Of a stretch of DNA of 13,592 nucleotides, positions 7,440 through 13,592 are shown in pieces. Below the pieces are notes generated by a model that was not told where the DNA came from, ran no database searches, and saw only the letters and a list, made by a program, of their open reading frames with translations. Source of the DNA: an uncultured Collinsella sp. (GTDB lineage Bacteria > Actinomycetota > Coriobacteriia > Coriobacteriales > Coriobacteriaceae); contig CATVQO010000026.1 in NCBI GenBank assembly GCA_958346165.1, positions 1 through 13,592 of the forward strand, given 5' to 3'. The stretch's first letter is position 1. Every line of letters begins with the position of its first letter. The translations under genes and the position numbers were made by a program.

Positions 7440-9008
7440 TTAGCTGGTGTGGCGCCAGCGAGGGTCGGTGAGTGTACGTGCCACACCCAGACCAACGGGC
7501 AAAAACGCCACGATGAGCACTGCACGCACAAACCAACCGAGCATATTGACCGTATCGAAGGTGCACATGTAGTACATCGAGCGATACAGATACAGGCCCG
7601 GCACCATAATGACAATTGATGGCACCGTGAGGGCGATACGTGGGTAGGTGAGCTTGACTTCGGCCAAGCTTGCCAGCAGCCCCGATACCAGCGCGCCGAT
7701 AAACGCTGCCGCCTCGGGAGGCATTCCCGCGCTGAGGCCCAGGAAGGGAAACATCGTCGGCGCATCGACGAGCGTAAGGCGCAAGGTATTGGACACGGCG
7801 CCGATCAGCCCAGCTGCCGCGGCCATCTTTACCGGGCTGTTGAACATCACCGAGAAGCCGAATACGCCAACGAAGCTCATCACCACGCGCAGGAGCGTAA
7901 GAGCAAGCGGCGAAAGGCCGAGCGGGGCAAAATCATCCGGTGCCAGCCCCACACATTCGGCAACCATCCAACCTACGAGGGTCGCCATCACAATAATCGA
8001 CACAGCATACGAAAGACGTTCAATGCCGCTTCGCATATCGAGCTTAGCGATGTCGAGGCCTGCCGTAATGAGGGGAAAGCCGGGAATCACAAAGAGCATG
8101 GCGCCGATATAGCCTTCTTGGTGCGACATTGCCCCCGGTATGACCTGGCCAAGGCCGAGCAATGCCAGCAGATACGAAACGCAAGCGAGCGCAACACCAG
8201 TCGTCAGCGCGCTAAACTGGCCAAGACCCTGCTTGAGAATATGGGAGCGAGCAAAGTTACCGACACCAGCGCCTACGAATGCGCAGGCCATCTCGATAGG
8301 GCCGCCGCCGAGCAAGAAGACGAAGGCGCCGCAAGCACAGGCTGCCGCAAGGCCCTGTTGCCAGGAAGCGTAATCGGGCTTCGAGCTCTCAACGGTCTTG
8401 AGCATCTCGTGGTATTCGTGCACGGTAAACCGGCGCCCATACGTCTCGATTTCCTTTAAGAAGCTCTCCATCATCCAAATGCGATGGGTATTGACTCCCG
8501 TTGTGGGCAGGCTGACAACCTCGTTAAAGCAGTGGCCATCTTCGATGCAGGTGCACTCAAACGACAGAAGACTCAGGTCGACGTGAATCGTGACGCCGAG
8601 CACAGCGGCAACACGATTCATGGTATCGCGCACGCGCCAGGCACCCGTTCCGCTTGCCAGCATAAGCATGCCGGTGCGGCAGATGATGGATGATTTATCG
8701 GTGAGCGGCGCATCGACGGCAAGCTCATCGCCTGCCGTCACGATCTGGTGCCAGTCAGTTTTCATATGGAGCGCGCCGGCACGAACGCCGTGGTGCATGG
8801 GGGCTCTCGAAAGCAGCGAGTCAAGGCGCGAAGGCTGTGGGGGCTCCGTTGATTCGTCCTCAACCTCATCAGTCTCTTCATCGACCAGATCAAAGGAATC
8901 AAGCGGCGCTGGCTCGCGACGGTCGATCAGCTCCTCGTCCTCATCATCAAAGTAATTGAACTGATCGAGCATGTCCTCTTCGATTGCACGCTCGCTCGCG
9001 TCGTCCAT
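7440..9008 (-). CDS. ThrE-family threonine/serine exporter
   Basis: 522 residues. An acidic, probably disordered cytoplasmic tail (about 1-60, rich in Asp/Glu) is followed by a DUF1212/ThrE region (about 105-350), which starts with RTGMLMLASGTGAWRVRDTM and then has membrane helices. A second ThrE_2-like helix bundle follows (about 365-515). Roughly ten hydrophobic segments are visible. The paired motifs VIPGFPLITAGLD (308-319) and VPSIVIMVPGLYLYRSMY (462-479) are the Pro-Gly repeats expected near the transport path. By homology to the Corynebacterium exporter it would export threonine and serine by proton antiport; here both halves are in one chain, as in ThrE, not split. The ATG at 9008 has GAAGGGAG about 8 nt upstream. 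Specificity is inferred from the family only. Confidence 0.87.
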   Translation of the reverse strand: MDDASERAIEEDMLDQFNYFDDEDEELIDRREPAPLDSFDLVDEETDEVEDESTEPPQPSRLDSLLSRAPMHHGVRAGALHMKTDWHQIVTAGDELAVDAPLTDKSSIICRTGMLMLASGTGAWRVRDTMNRVAAVLGVTIHVDLSLLSFECTCIEDGHCFNEVVSLPTTGVNTHRIWMMESFLKEIETYGRRFTVHEYHEMLKTVESSKPDYASWQQGLAAACACGAFVFLLGGGPIEMACAFVGAGVGNFARSHILKQGLGQFSALTTGVALACVSYLLALLGLGQVIPGAMSHQEGYIGAMLFVIPGFPLITAGLDIAKLDMRSGIERLSYAVSIIVMATLVGWMVAECVGLAPDDFAPLGLSPLALTLLRVVMSFVGVFGFSVMFNSPVKMAAAAGLIGAVSNTLRLTLVDAPTMFPFLGLSAGMPPEAAAFIGALVSGLLASLAEVKLTYPRIALTVPSIVIMVPGLYLYRSMYYMCTFDTVNMLGWFVRAVLIVAFLPVGLGVARTLTDPRWRHTS

Positions 9009-9042
9009 ATAGACGCTCCCTTCCTACCGACTAACCCCCATC

Positions 9043-9096
9043 CTAGACAGCGACGGCTAAAGGAAACATAAAAGAGACGGCTGTCATGCGAGCCAT
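9043..9096 (-). other. Possible 17-residue leader ORF upstream of thrE
   Basis: ATG at 9096 to TAG at 9043 encodes MARMTAVSFMFPLAVAV, ending 34 nt before the thrE start. It overlaps a hairpin that could work as an attenuator. I see no good Shine-Dalgarno sequence before either in-frame ATG, and so short an ORF can occur by chance, so this is tentative. Confidence 0.2.
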
Positions 9097-9111
9097 GCGC
9101 GCAATAGCCGT
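9071..9111 (-). terminator. Weak terminator-like hairpin in the thrE leader
   Basis: On the minus strand ACGGCT (9111-9106) pairs with AGCCGT (9082-9077), with an inner TGCG/CGCA stem, followed by CTCTTTTATG. The same ACGGCTA arm can instead pair with a second TAGCCGT copy at 9059-9053, giving an alternative fold. The U-run is short. Confidence 0.3.
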
Positions 9112-9200
9112 TGGATAGTCGTTTAAGAGCGTCCCTAATGACTACATCGATGTTCTAAGTATCAATCAAGTCAACGCCGCAGGTAGAGGACGGACAGCGA

Positions 9201-9300
9201 GCGACGTCCAGGGCGAACAAGTTGGCATGAAAAAGGCAAGGCATAGACCTTCTGGTCATGCCTTGCCTTTTGAATGACAAATTGTCGCCCTGGGCGGCGC
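9201..9300. repeat. 100-bp nested inverted repeat around the lysS terminator
   Basis: The outer arms start with GCGACGTCCAGGGCGAACAA (9201-9220) and end with TTGTCGCCCTGGGCGGCGC (9282-9300). They are reverse complements apart from two or three mismatched or wobble positions and one extra A. They enclose the perfect terminator stem at 9231-9271. The whole segment could fold as one long hairpin in RNA. Confidence 0.6.
9230..9271 (-). terminator. Strong intrinsic terminator after lysS (bidirectional form)
   Basis: AAAAGGCAAGGCAT (9231-9244) and its exact reverse complement (9258-9271) form a 14-bp stem, capped by GACC/GGTC around a TTCT loop with one bulged A. T-runs follow on both strands. It lies about 75 nt past the lysS stop. 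Confidence 0.92.
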
Positions 9301-9308
9301 GCAGCGTC

Positions 9309-9345
9309 AACTGGTTACGCGGTTCGTAGAACCGCGTAACTAGTT
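9309..9345. repeat. Perfect hairpin overlapping the lysS stop codon
   Basis: GTTACGCGGTTC (9314-9325) and GAACCGCGTAAC (9329-9340) are exact reverse complements around a GTA loop. The pairing extends to 17 bp (one G-T pair) across 9309-9345, reaching the stop codon at 9346-9344. It has no T-run, so it is not a classical terminator. It may be an RNA-stabilising 3' stem or a dispersed palindromic unit. Confidence 0.7.
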
Positions 9346-11308
9346 AGTACATCTTTGCGCCGGCGGGGATGGAGGCGTCGAGCTGGATCAGGTTGAGGCG
9401 CTCCTCACCATCCTCCTCGTGGATGGCACTGATGAGCATGCCGCAGCTGGGGATGCCCATCATCTTGCGCGGAGGCAGGTTGGTGATGGCGAGCAAGGTC
9501 TTGCCGACCAGGTCCTCGGGCTCGTAATAAGCGTGAATACCGGAGAGGATGGTGCGGTCGGTACCGGTACCGTCGTCGAGCGTAAAGTTCAGCAGCTTCT
9601 TGGACTTCTTGACGGCCTCGCATGCCTTGACCTTCACAGCGCGGAAATCGCTCTTGGAGAAGGTATCAAAGTCGACGAACTCCTCAAACAGCGGCTCAAC
9701 GGCGATCTTGGAGTAATCGAGCGTGGGCTTAAGCGACTTAACGAATGGGCTCGCGGCGTTGCCGGCCTCTGCAGCCTTGGCGGCAGCGGCACCGGACTGG
9801 AAACCCTTCTCGGGCTTCATGTGCGGGAACAGCAGGACGTCGCGGATAGAAGCCTGGTTAGTAAGCAGCATGACCACGCGGTCGATACCAATGCCAATGC
9901 CGCCCGCGGGAGGCATACCGTACTCGAGGGCGCGCACGTAGTCCTCGTCATACTCCATAGCCTCATCGTCGCCGCCGGCCTTCTCGGCCATCTGGGCAGC
10001 AAAGCGCTCAGCCTGGTCGACCGGGTCGTTGAGCTCGGAGAACGCGTTGGCGTACTCGTGGCCGGCAATAACCAGCTCAAAGCGGTGCGTCAGGCGCGGG
10101 TCGTCCTCAAAACGCTTGGCAAGCGGGCTGACCTCGATGGGGTAATCGCACACGAAGGTCGGGTTGACGATGGTGTCCTCGCCCAGCTCATCGTAGATCT
10201 CGGCGATAATCTTGCCGGCGGTCCACTCGGGCTTAATCTCCAGGCCCTTCTCGCGCGCGGCGGAAGCAAGCTCCTCGACCGGCGTGTCGATGGTGACCTG
10301 CTTGCCGAGCACATCGGAGACGATGTCGGTCATGGGACGGCTGGCCCACTCACCAGAAAGGTCGATGGTCTGGCCCTGGTACTCGATGACCTCGAGGTTG
10401 CCGATGGCCTTGTTAGCCGCCTTAATGACGCCCTGGGCGAGCGCCTTCATGCCCTCGAGGTCGGAGAAGGCACGGTAGGCCTCCATCGTGGTGAACTCGG
10501 GGTTGTGGGTGAGGTCCATGCCCTCGTTACGGAAGATGCGGCCGATCTCGAACACGCGCTCAAAACCACCGACGATGCAGCGCTTGAGGTGCAGCTCGGT
10601 GGCAATACGCAGGTAGCACTCCTGATCGAGCGCGTTGAAGTGGGTAATGAACGGCTTGGCAGTAGCGCCGCCCTGGATGGTCTGCAGGATGGGGGTCTCG
10701 ACCTCCATGTAACCGTCGGACTCCATAAAGCGACGGAAGGTAGAGAGAATCTGCGAACGCTTACGGAAGGTCTCGCGAACGTCGTCGTTGGCGATCAGGT
10801 CGACATAGCGCTGGCGATAGCGGGTCTCCTTGTCGGAAAGACCGTGGAACTTCTCGGGCAGCGGACGAACGGCCTTGGAAAGCAGGGTCGCGCTCTTAGG
10901 GGCAACGGAAAGCTGGCCGCGCTGGGTGCGCACGACCACGCCGGTCACGCCCAGGATGTCGCCCAGGTCGAGGGCCTTGAGCGTATTCCAGGCAGCCTCG
11001 TCCATGTCGTTGATGCGGCAGAACAGTTGAATCTCGGCAGTCGCATCGCGCACGACGATGAACATGATCTTGCCCTGACCGCGCTTGGCGACCACACGGC
11101 CGGCAATCTTCACGACATCCTCGGTGTCCTCACCATCGGCAAGATCGGCGTACTTAGTCTCGATATCGGCGACGTAGTCCTCAAGCTCAGAGTGCTCAGG
11201 ATAGGGGTTCTGGCCCGCCTCGAACAGGGCGGCGCGCTTGGCCAGGCGGGTGGCGCGCTCGTCGTTGAGCGTCGATGCCTGATCGGCGGCGTTCTGGTTC
11301 TCTGCCAT
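9344..11308 (-). CDS. lysS: Lysyl-tRNA synthetase (class II) with C-terminal Trbp111/MetG-type tRNA-binding domain
   Basis: Charges tRNA-Lys with lysine in the cytoplasm. 654 residues against about 490-510 for ordinary bacterial LysRS. The N-terminal OB-fold anticodon-binding domain is about 65-145 (VKIAGRVVAKRGQGK). The class II core follows: motif 1 near 195-220 (FMESDGYMEVETPILQT), motif 2 at 249-263 (FERVFEIGRIFRNEG), motif 3 about 466-490 (PPAGGIGIGIDRVVMLL). An Ala-rich linker (504-522) joins an extra domain (about 540-654) with FRAVKVKACEAVKKSKKLLN, PRKMMGIPSCGML and a final IPAGAKMY, matching the EMAPII/Trbp111 fold usually fused to MetRS. The ATG at 11308 follows AGGAG by 7 nt. It lies 79 nt downstream of greA with a terminator hairpin in between. 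Confidence 0.96.
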   Translation of the reverse strand: MAENQNAADQASTLNDERATRLAKRAALFEAGQNPYPEHSELEDYVADIETKYADLADGEDTEDVVKIAGRVVAKRGQGKIMFIVVRDATAEIQLFCRINDMDEAAWNTLKALDLGDILGVTGVVVRTQRGQLSVAPKSATLLSKAVRPLPEKFHGLSDKETRYRQRYVDLIANDDVRETFRKRSQILSTFRRFMESDGYMEVETPILQTIQGGATAKPFITHFNALDQECYLRIATELHLKRCIVGGFERVFEIGRIFRNEGMDLTHNPEFTTMEAYRAFSDLEGMKALAQGVIKAANKAIGNLEVIEYQGQTIDLSGEWASRPMTDIVSDVLGKQVTIDTPVEELASAAREKGLEIKPEWTAGKIIAEIYDELGEDTIVNPTFVCDYPIEVSPLAKRFEDDPRLTHRFELVIAGHEYANAFSELNDPVDQAERFAAQMAEKAGGDDEAMEYDEDYVRALEYGMPPAGGIGIGIDRVVMLLTNQASIRDVLLFPHMKPEKGFQSGAAAAKAAEAGNAASPFVKSLKPTLDYSKIAVEPLFEEFVDFDTFSKSDFRAVKVKACEAVKKSKKLLNFTLDDGTGTDRTILSGIHAYYEPEDLVGKTLLAITNLPPRKMMGIPSCGMLISAIHEEDGEERLNLIQLDASIPAGAKMY

Positions 11309-11322
11309 AAGTTAGCTCCTCA

Positions 11323-11363
11323 AACTAAAACGCTCCCCAGGATTCGGTCCCAGGGAGCGAAAA
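11323..11363 (-). terminator. Terminator or attenuator between greA and lysS
   Basis: CGCTCCC (11331-11337) and GGGAGCG (11353-11359) form a 7-bp stem with a second GGA/TCC stem inside, followed on the minus strand by TTTTAGTTT. The T-run ends a few bases before the lysS Shine-Dalgarno, leaving no room for a promoter, so lysS depends on read-through past this hairpin. Confidence 0.72.
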
Positions 11364-11387
11364 CATACCTTTACGCGGGACCGTGGT

Positions 11388-11858
11388 CTAGCGTGCGATC
11401 TTGGCGATGGTGTAGACGCGAGTCTTGCCGGAAGGCGTAACGACCTCGACGGAGTCGCCCTCGCCGTGACCAATGATGGCGTGACCGACCGGAGACTCGT
11501 TGGAAATCTTGTGCTCGAGCGAGTTGGTCTCGGTGGTACCGACGAGCGTGACTTCCATGACCTCACCGTTGGGATCAATCAGAGAAACGGTGGAACCGAT
11601 GGAGACGGTCAGATCACCTGTGGTGGCAGCAACCTGAGCGTTGGCAAGGATGGCCTGGATCTCGGCAATACGAGCGGCGTTCTGGGCCTGCTTGTCCTTG
11701 GCGGCATCGTACTCGGAGTTCTCCGAAAGGTCGCCGAACGCGCGGGCTTCCTTGATGTCCTCGACGATCTCCTTGGCGTAATCGCCCTCACGCCAAGCGA
11801 GCTCCTCGACGAGCTTCTGGCGGCCCTCAGCGGTCAGTACGATCTGGCTTGCGTCCAT
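11388..11858 (-). CDS. greA: Transcription elongation factor GreA
   Basis: Rescues stalled RNA polymerase by inserting its coiled coil into the secondary channel and stimulating cleavage of the RNA 3' end. 156 residues, the usual length. The N-terminal coiled coil (about 1-75) carries the signature tip FGDLSENSEYDAAK (41-54), including the acidic Asp43 and Glu46. The C-terminal FKBP-like domain (about 82-156) contains SNESPVGHAIIGHGEGD. The ATG at 11858 (MDASQIVLTAEG) follows GGGGAG by 8 nt; an in-frame upstream ATG would add ten residues that are not typical. A perfect TTGACA is found at 11899-11894 (minus), but no good -10 sits 17 bp from it, so the promoter is uncertain. Transcription enters after the tatA terminator. 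Confidence 0.96.
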   Translation of the reverse strand: MDASQIVLTAEGRQKLVEELAWREGDYAKEIVEDIKEARAFGDLSENSEYDAAKDKQAQNAARIAEIQAILANAQVAATTGDLTVSIGSTVSLIDPNGEVMEVTLVGTTETNSLEHKISNESPVGHAIIGHGEGDSVEVVTPSGKTRVYTIAKIAR

Positions 11859-11900
11859 ACGGATATCTCCCCAACTCTGATCAAACAATCAACTGTCAAC

Positions 11901-11939
11901 AAAACGAAAAAGACCGGCTAGCCTGCGGGCAAGCCGGTC
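11901..11939 (-). terminator. Intrinsic terminator after tatA
   Basis: GACCGGCT (11912-11919) and AGCCGGTC (11932-11939) form 8 perfect pairs, with an inner GCC/GGC stem. On the minus strand TTTTTCGTTTTG follows. It lies about 25 nt past the tatA stop. Confidence 0.9.
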
Positions 11940-11964
11940 AGGTGCTCACCCCAAAGGGATGGGA

Positions 11965-12240
11965 CTACTCTGCGTCCGCGTCGCTGTCCTCTGCCTGCTT
12001 CTTCTTGGCAGCAGCGAGCTTGGCCTCGAGCTCAGCGATCTCCTTGTCCTCCTCGGACTGCTCGACCACGACCTCCTCGGCCTGCTTGGTCTCGGCCTTA
12101 TCGTCGCCCTCCATACCCTCGCGGATATTCTTGACGGTAGAGCCGAGGGACTTGCCGAGCTTCGGCAGGTTCTTGGGCCCGAAGATAATCAGGACAACGA
12201 CGAAAATAATGATGAGCTCAGGAGCCCTCAATCCAAACAT
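11965..12240 (-). CDS. tatA: Sec-independent protein translocase subunit TatA
   Basis: Small single-span membrane protein that forms the pore of the twin-arginine translocase for folded proteins. 91 residues: one N-terminal membrane helix (about 8-21, APELIIIFVVVLIIFGP), which keeps the polar Glu8 and the Phe20-Gly21 hinge, then the amphipathic helix KNLPKLGKSLGSTVKNIREG. A long charged tail (about 45-91, rich in Glu, Lys, Ala and Asp) is likely cytoplasmic and helical. TatB could look similar, but the FGPKNLPKLGKSLG pattern and short tail favour TatA/E. The ATG at 12240 follows GGAGG by 5 nt. No tatC is in the window. The gene has its own promoter and terminator. Confidence 0.9.
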   Translation of the reverse strand: MFGLRAPELIIIFVVVLIIFGPKNLPKLGKSLGSTVKNIREGMEGDDKAETKQAEEVVVEQSEEDKEIAELEAKLAAAKKKQAEDSDADAE

Positions 12241-12276
12241 GTAGACCTCCACAATACAGCGAGACAAGCTCGAATG

Positions 12277-12305
12277 AGTATACCGCGGGTATCGCGGTAT
12301 CACAA
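12277..12305 (-). promoter_or_regulatory. tatA promoter with palindrome in its spacer
   Basis: On the minus strand TTGTGA (12305-12300), a 17-bp spacer, and TATACT (12282-12277) form a good sigma-70-type promoter about 37 nt before the start codon. The spacer region contains ATACCGCG (12280-12287) and its exact reverse complement (12293-12300), separated by 5 nt. These are placed so that a bound dimer would sit between the two hexamers. Confidence 0.65.
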
Positions 12306-12313
12306 CAATAGCT

Positions 12314-12341
12314 AAAAAAAGGGACCGCAAGAAGCGGTCCC
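12314..12341 (-). terminator. Intrinsic terminator after tRNA-Pro
   Basis: GGGACCGC (12321-12328) and GCGGTCCC (12334-12341) form a perfect 8-bp stem with a 5-nt loop. Seven T follow on the minus strand. It lies 12 nt past the tRNA 3' end. Confidence 0.93.
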
Positions 12342-12352
12342 TCCTCATGCTC

Positions 12353-12429
12353 TGGTCGGGTTGACTGGATTTGAACCAGCGACCCCTGCGTCCCGAACGC
12401 AGTGCTCTACCAAACTGAGCCACAACCCG
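12353..12429 (-). tRNA. tRNA-Pro (anticodon CGG)
   Basis: 77 nt including an encoded CCA end. The acceptor stem is CGGGTTG/CAACCCG, the D arm GCTC-AGTTTGGTA-GAGC, the anticodon stem CTGCG/CGCAG around the loop TTCGGGA (anticodon CGG, reading CCG), the variable region GGGTC, and the T arm GCTGG-TTCAAAT-CCAGT. All arms pair (one G-T pair in the T stem). It is transcribed between ispE and tatA with a private terminator. Confidence 0.97.
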
Positions 12430-12437
12430 TTAGCTCG

Positions 12438-12446
12438 ACTATAGTA
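12438..12446 (-). promoter_or_regulatory. Candidate -10 of the tRNA-Pro gene
   Basis: TGTTACTATAGT on the minus strand offers an extended -10 (TG-T-TACTAT) or the overlapping TATAGT, ending 9-12 nt before the tRNA 5' end. No clear -35 is seen 17 bp upstream. The lack of a terminator after ispE means read-through from ispE is also possible. Confidence 0.42.
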
Positions 12447-12478
12447 ACAAAGATTTCCGTCGTGTGCTAGAGAAATTT

Positions 12479-13375
12479 TTACTTCTTTGGCACTTCGATG
12501 CGAACCGTGTTGGGAATGAGCTCCGTCGCGCAGGACCACCAGCCGTTTTGCAGGGCAGCGTCGGCAAGCCTTTCGGCCGTGGCGGCGGTGTCGCAAATGG
12601 CAAATGAGCAGGCACCCGATCCGCACACATCTACAGCAACGGTGCCGTCCTGTTTACGCAGCCAATCGAGAACCGTTTGAATCTGCGGCTCCATCTGTGC
12701 GGAAATGACACCTAGGTTGTTATGGATGAGCGCATATGCCGTCTCGGCATCACCAGCATGCAAGGCAGAAGCTATCGCGCCGGGCTTGTCTGCAGGCACC
12801 GGAGCCTCGTCAAAACGTCGATAGGCTTCAATTGTTGAAACGCTTGCCTCGCGCGGCTTGACCAACACGACGGGCGTTGCGGGCAGCGCGGGATACTCAG
12901 TTGCCAGCACGTCTCCCCCACCTACGTAGAACGCAAGGCTCGCGTGCAAAAAGAACGGGACGTCAGCACCAATACCCCGCGCAATGTCGTCGAGCGCGGG
13001 GTCGGTGCGATCAATTCCCCAGAGCTCCGCCAAGGCGACAATGACCGCGGCCGCGTCCGTCGAGGGGCCGCCCAAGCCGGCGCACAATGGAATGCGCTTC
13101 TCAATCGTCACGCAGATGTTTGCCTCGCAACCATAATGCTCGGCCATAGCAACCGCAGCCCGATACGCCGTATTCTTTTGCATGGGAAAATCTGATGCCG
13201 GAACCGTCTGGACGGTCAGCGCCTGCGCCGGCGCGACCGTCACGGAATCGGAAAGACCGACGGCTGCCATCAGGGAATCGACCCTGTGGTAGCCGCGGTC
13301 ATCGCGCTCGGTATGAACCCCCAGGTAGAGGTTAATCTTTGCCGGCGCGGAAAGAGTCAGGGACCGATCGGTCAC
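12479..13375 (-). CDS. ispE: 4-diphosphocytidyl-2-C-methyl-D-erythritol kinase (GHMP kinase)
   Basis: Phosphorylates CDP-methylerythritol with ATP, the fourth enzyme-level step of the non-mevalonate (MEP) isoprenoid pathway, in the cytoplasm. 298 residues, near the family's usual 280-310. Motif 1 is SAPAKINLYLGV (9-20) with the catalytic Lys13, followed by RGYHRVDSL. The ATP-binding GHMP motif is PLCAGLGGPSTDAAAVI (96-112), where GGPST replaces the more common GGGSS. GADVP (136-140) holds the catalytic Asp138, and motif 3 is CGSGACSFA (251-259). The start is GTG at 13375, with GAGGAG 8 nt upstream inside the end of veg; only 2 nt separate the veg stop from this start, so translation is probably coupled. 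Confidence 0.94.
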   Translation of the reverse strand: MTDRSLTLSAPAKINLYLGVHTERDDRGYHRVDSLMAAVGLSDSVTVAPAQALTVQTVPASDFPMQKNTAYRAAVAMAEHYGCEANICVTIEKRIPLCAGLGGPSTDAAAVIVALAELWGIDRTDPALDDIARGIGADVPFFLHASLAFYVGGGDVLATEYPALPATPVVLVKPREASVSTIEAYRRFDEAPVPADKPGAIASALHAGDAETAYALIHNNLGVISAQMEPQIQTVLDWLRKQDGTVAVDVCGSGACSFAICDTAATAERLADAALQNGWWSCATELIPNTVRIEVPKK

Positions 13376-13377
13376 CG

Positions 13378-13592
13378 TTAGTGCTCCTCGAGCTGATTGC
13401 CGAGCGGGGTAAAAATGTGCTCACCGCTCTCGGGGTCGAACAGCTCGACCTGCCCGGTGAGGACATCGATATACTGGTAGGACTGACGCGACTTGCGGCC
13501 GCGACGTTCGTCAACCTCGACGATAAAGACGGCGGGGTGGACGCTCTTGATGGTGCCCATGCGCTCGACGACGCGGGTGCGGCCCATGTTGG
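13378..13592 (-). CDS. veg: Veg-family protein (5' end cut by window)
   Basis: Small conserved protein (about 80-90 residues in Firmicutes) linked in Bacillus to biofilm and spore outgrowth; its biochemical role is unsettled. The visible 71 codons align with the Veg core: N-x-GRTRVVERMGTIKSVHP, then AVFIVEVDE, SYQYIDVLTGQVELFDP. There is an in-frame ATG at 13587, but the codon before it is Asn, and the Asn-x-Gly-Arg pattern matches the middle of known Veg proteins, so the frame probably continues past the window and that Met is internal. About 15-20 residues are likely missing. It lies directly before ispE, a common arrangement in Gram-positive genomes. Confidence 0.82.
   Translation of the reverse strand, partial: NMGRTRVVERMGTIKSVHPAVFIVEVDERRGRKSRQSYQYIDVLTGQVELFDPESGEHIFTPLGNQLEEH

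Larger units (their letters stand above)
9009..9343. other. Gene-free gap between lysS and thrE
   Basis: 335 bp. The lysS side (9201-9343) is filled by nested inverted repeats and a terminator. The thrE side (9009-9200) carries a possible 17-codon leader and a terminator-like hairpin. A TTGACT at 9174-9169 (minus) could be a -35, but no acceptable -10 lies 16-18 bp from it, so no promoter is called. Confidence 0.6.

Noticed and set aside
9419..11440. 673-codon open frame on the plus strand
   Set aside because: Antisense to lysS across almost its whole length; a low-complexity Leu/Gly/Asp/Val composition typical of a mirror frame.
12241..12423. N-terminal extension of tatA through the promoter and tRNA
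   Set aside because: The added residues would be encoded by the tRNA-Pro gene and its terminator; the ATG at 12240 has a strong Shine-Dalgarno and matches the family start.

Overview
The window reads as chromosomal DNA of a high-GC, anaerobic, host-associated actinobacterium, most likely a member of the Coriobacteriia (Collinsella or a close relative). This rests on the GC-rich codon choice, the ClpC, GreA, TatA, IspE and Veg protein types, a giant CoA-dehydratase activase of the anaerobe kind, and a lysyl-tRNA synthetase with an extra C-terminal tRNA-binding domain. The taxonomic placement is inference, not shown by any marker gene here. Every gene found lies on the minus strand, so the window is read from high to low coordinates. 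I see no phage, insertion sequence, CRISPR array or plasmid gene.

From 13592 downwards, the first block is housekeeping: a Veg-family gene cut by the window edge, the isoprenoid kinase ispE (start codon 2 nt after the veg stop), tRNA-Pro(CGG) with its own strong terminator, tatA with a good promoter carrying a palindrome in its spacer, greA, and lysS. Nearly every junction has an intrinsic terminator. The one between greA and lysS sits so close to the lysS ribosome binding site that lysS must be reached by read-through, or the hairpin is an attenuator. The lysS 3' region (9201-9346) is packed with nested and perfect inverted repeats.

The middle block holds two membrane protein genes: a ThrE-family threonine/serine exporter with an acidic N-terminal tail, and a small protein with two DUF2798 modules. 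The roughly 310-330 bp gaps beside them contain no convincing protein gene. They hold inverted repeats that look like dispersed palindromic elements, plus terminator-like hairpins.

The left block is a two-gene operon. A 1479-residue protein joins two activase (BadF/BcrA-type ATPase) repeats to DUF2229 and HgdB-like regions, and its gene overlaps a TetR-family regulator gene. A perfect 21-bp palindrome lies on the promoter side of the operon and is a good candidate operator for that regulator. Past the regulator comes clpC, the Hsp100 chaperone of the Clp protease, cut by the left edge after 330 codons. The operon with its operator, the LysRS fusion, and the palindromic intergenic elements are the parts most worth following up.
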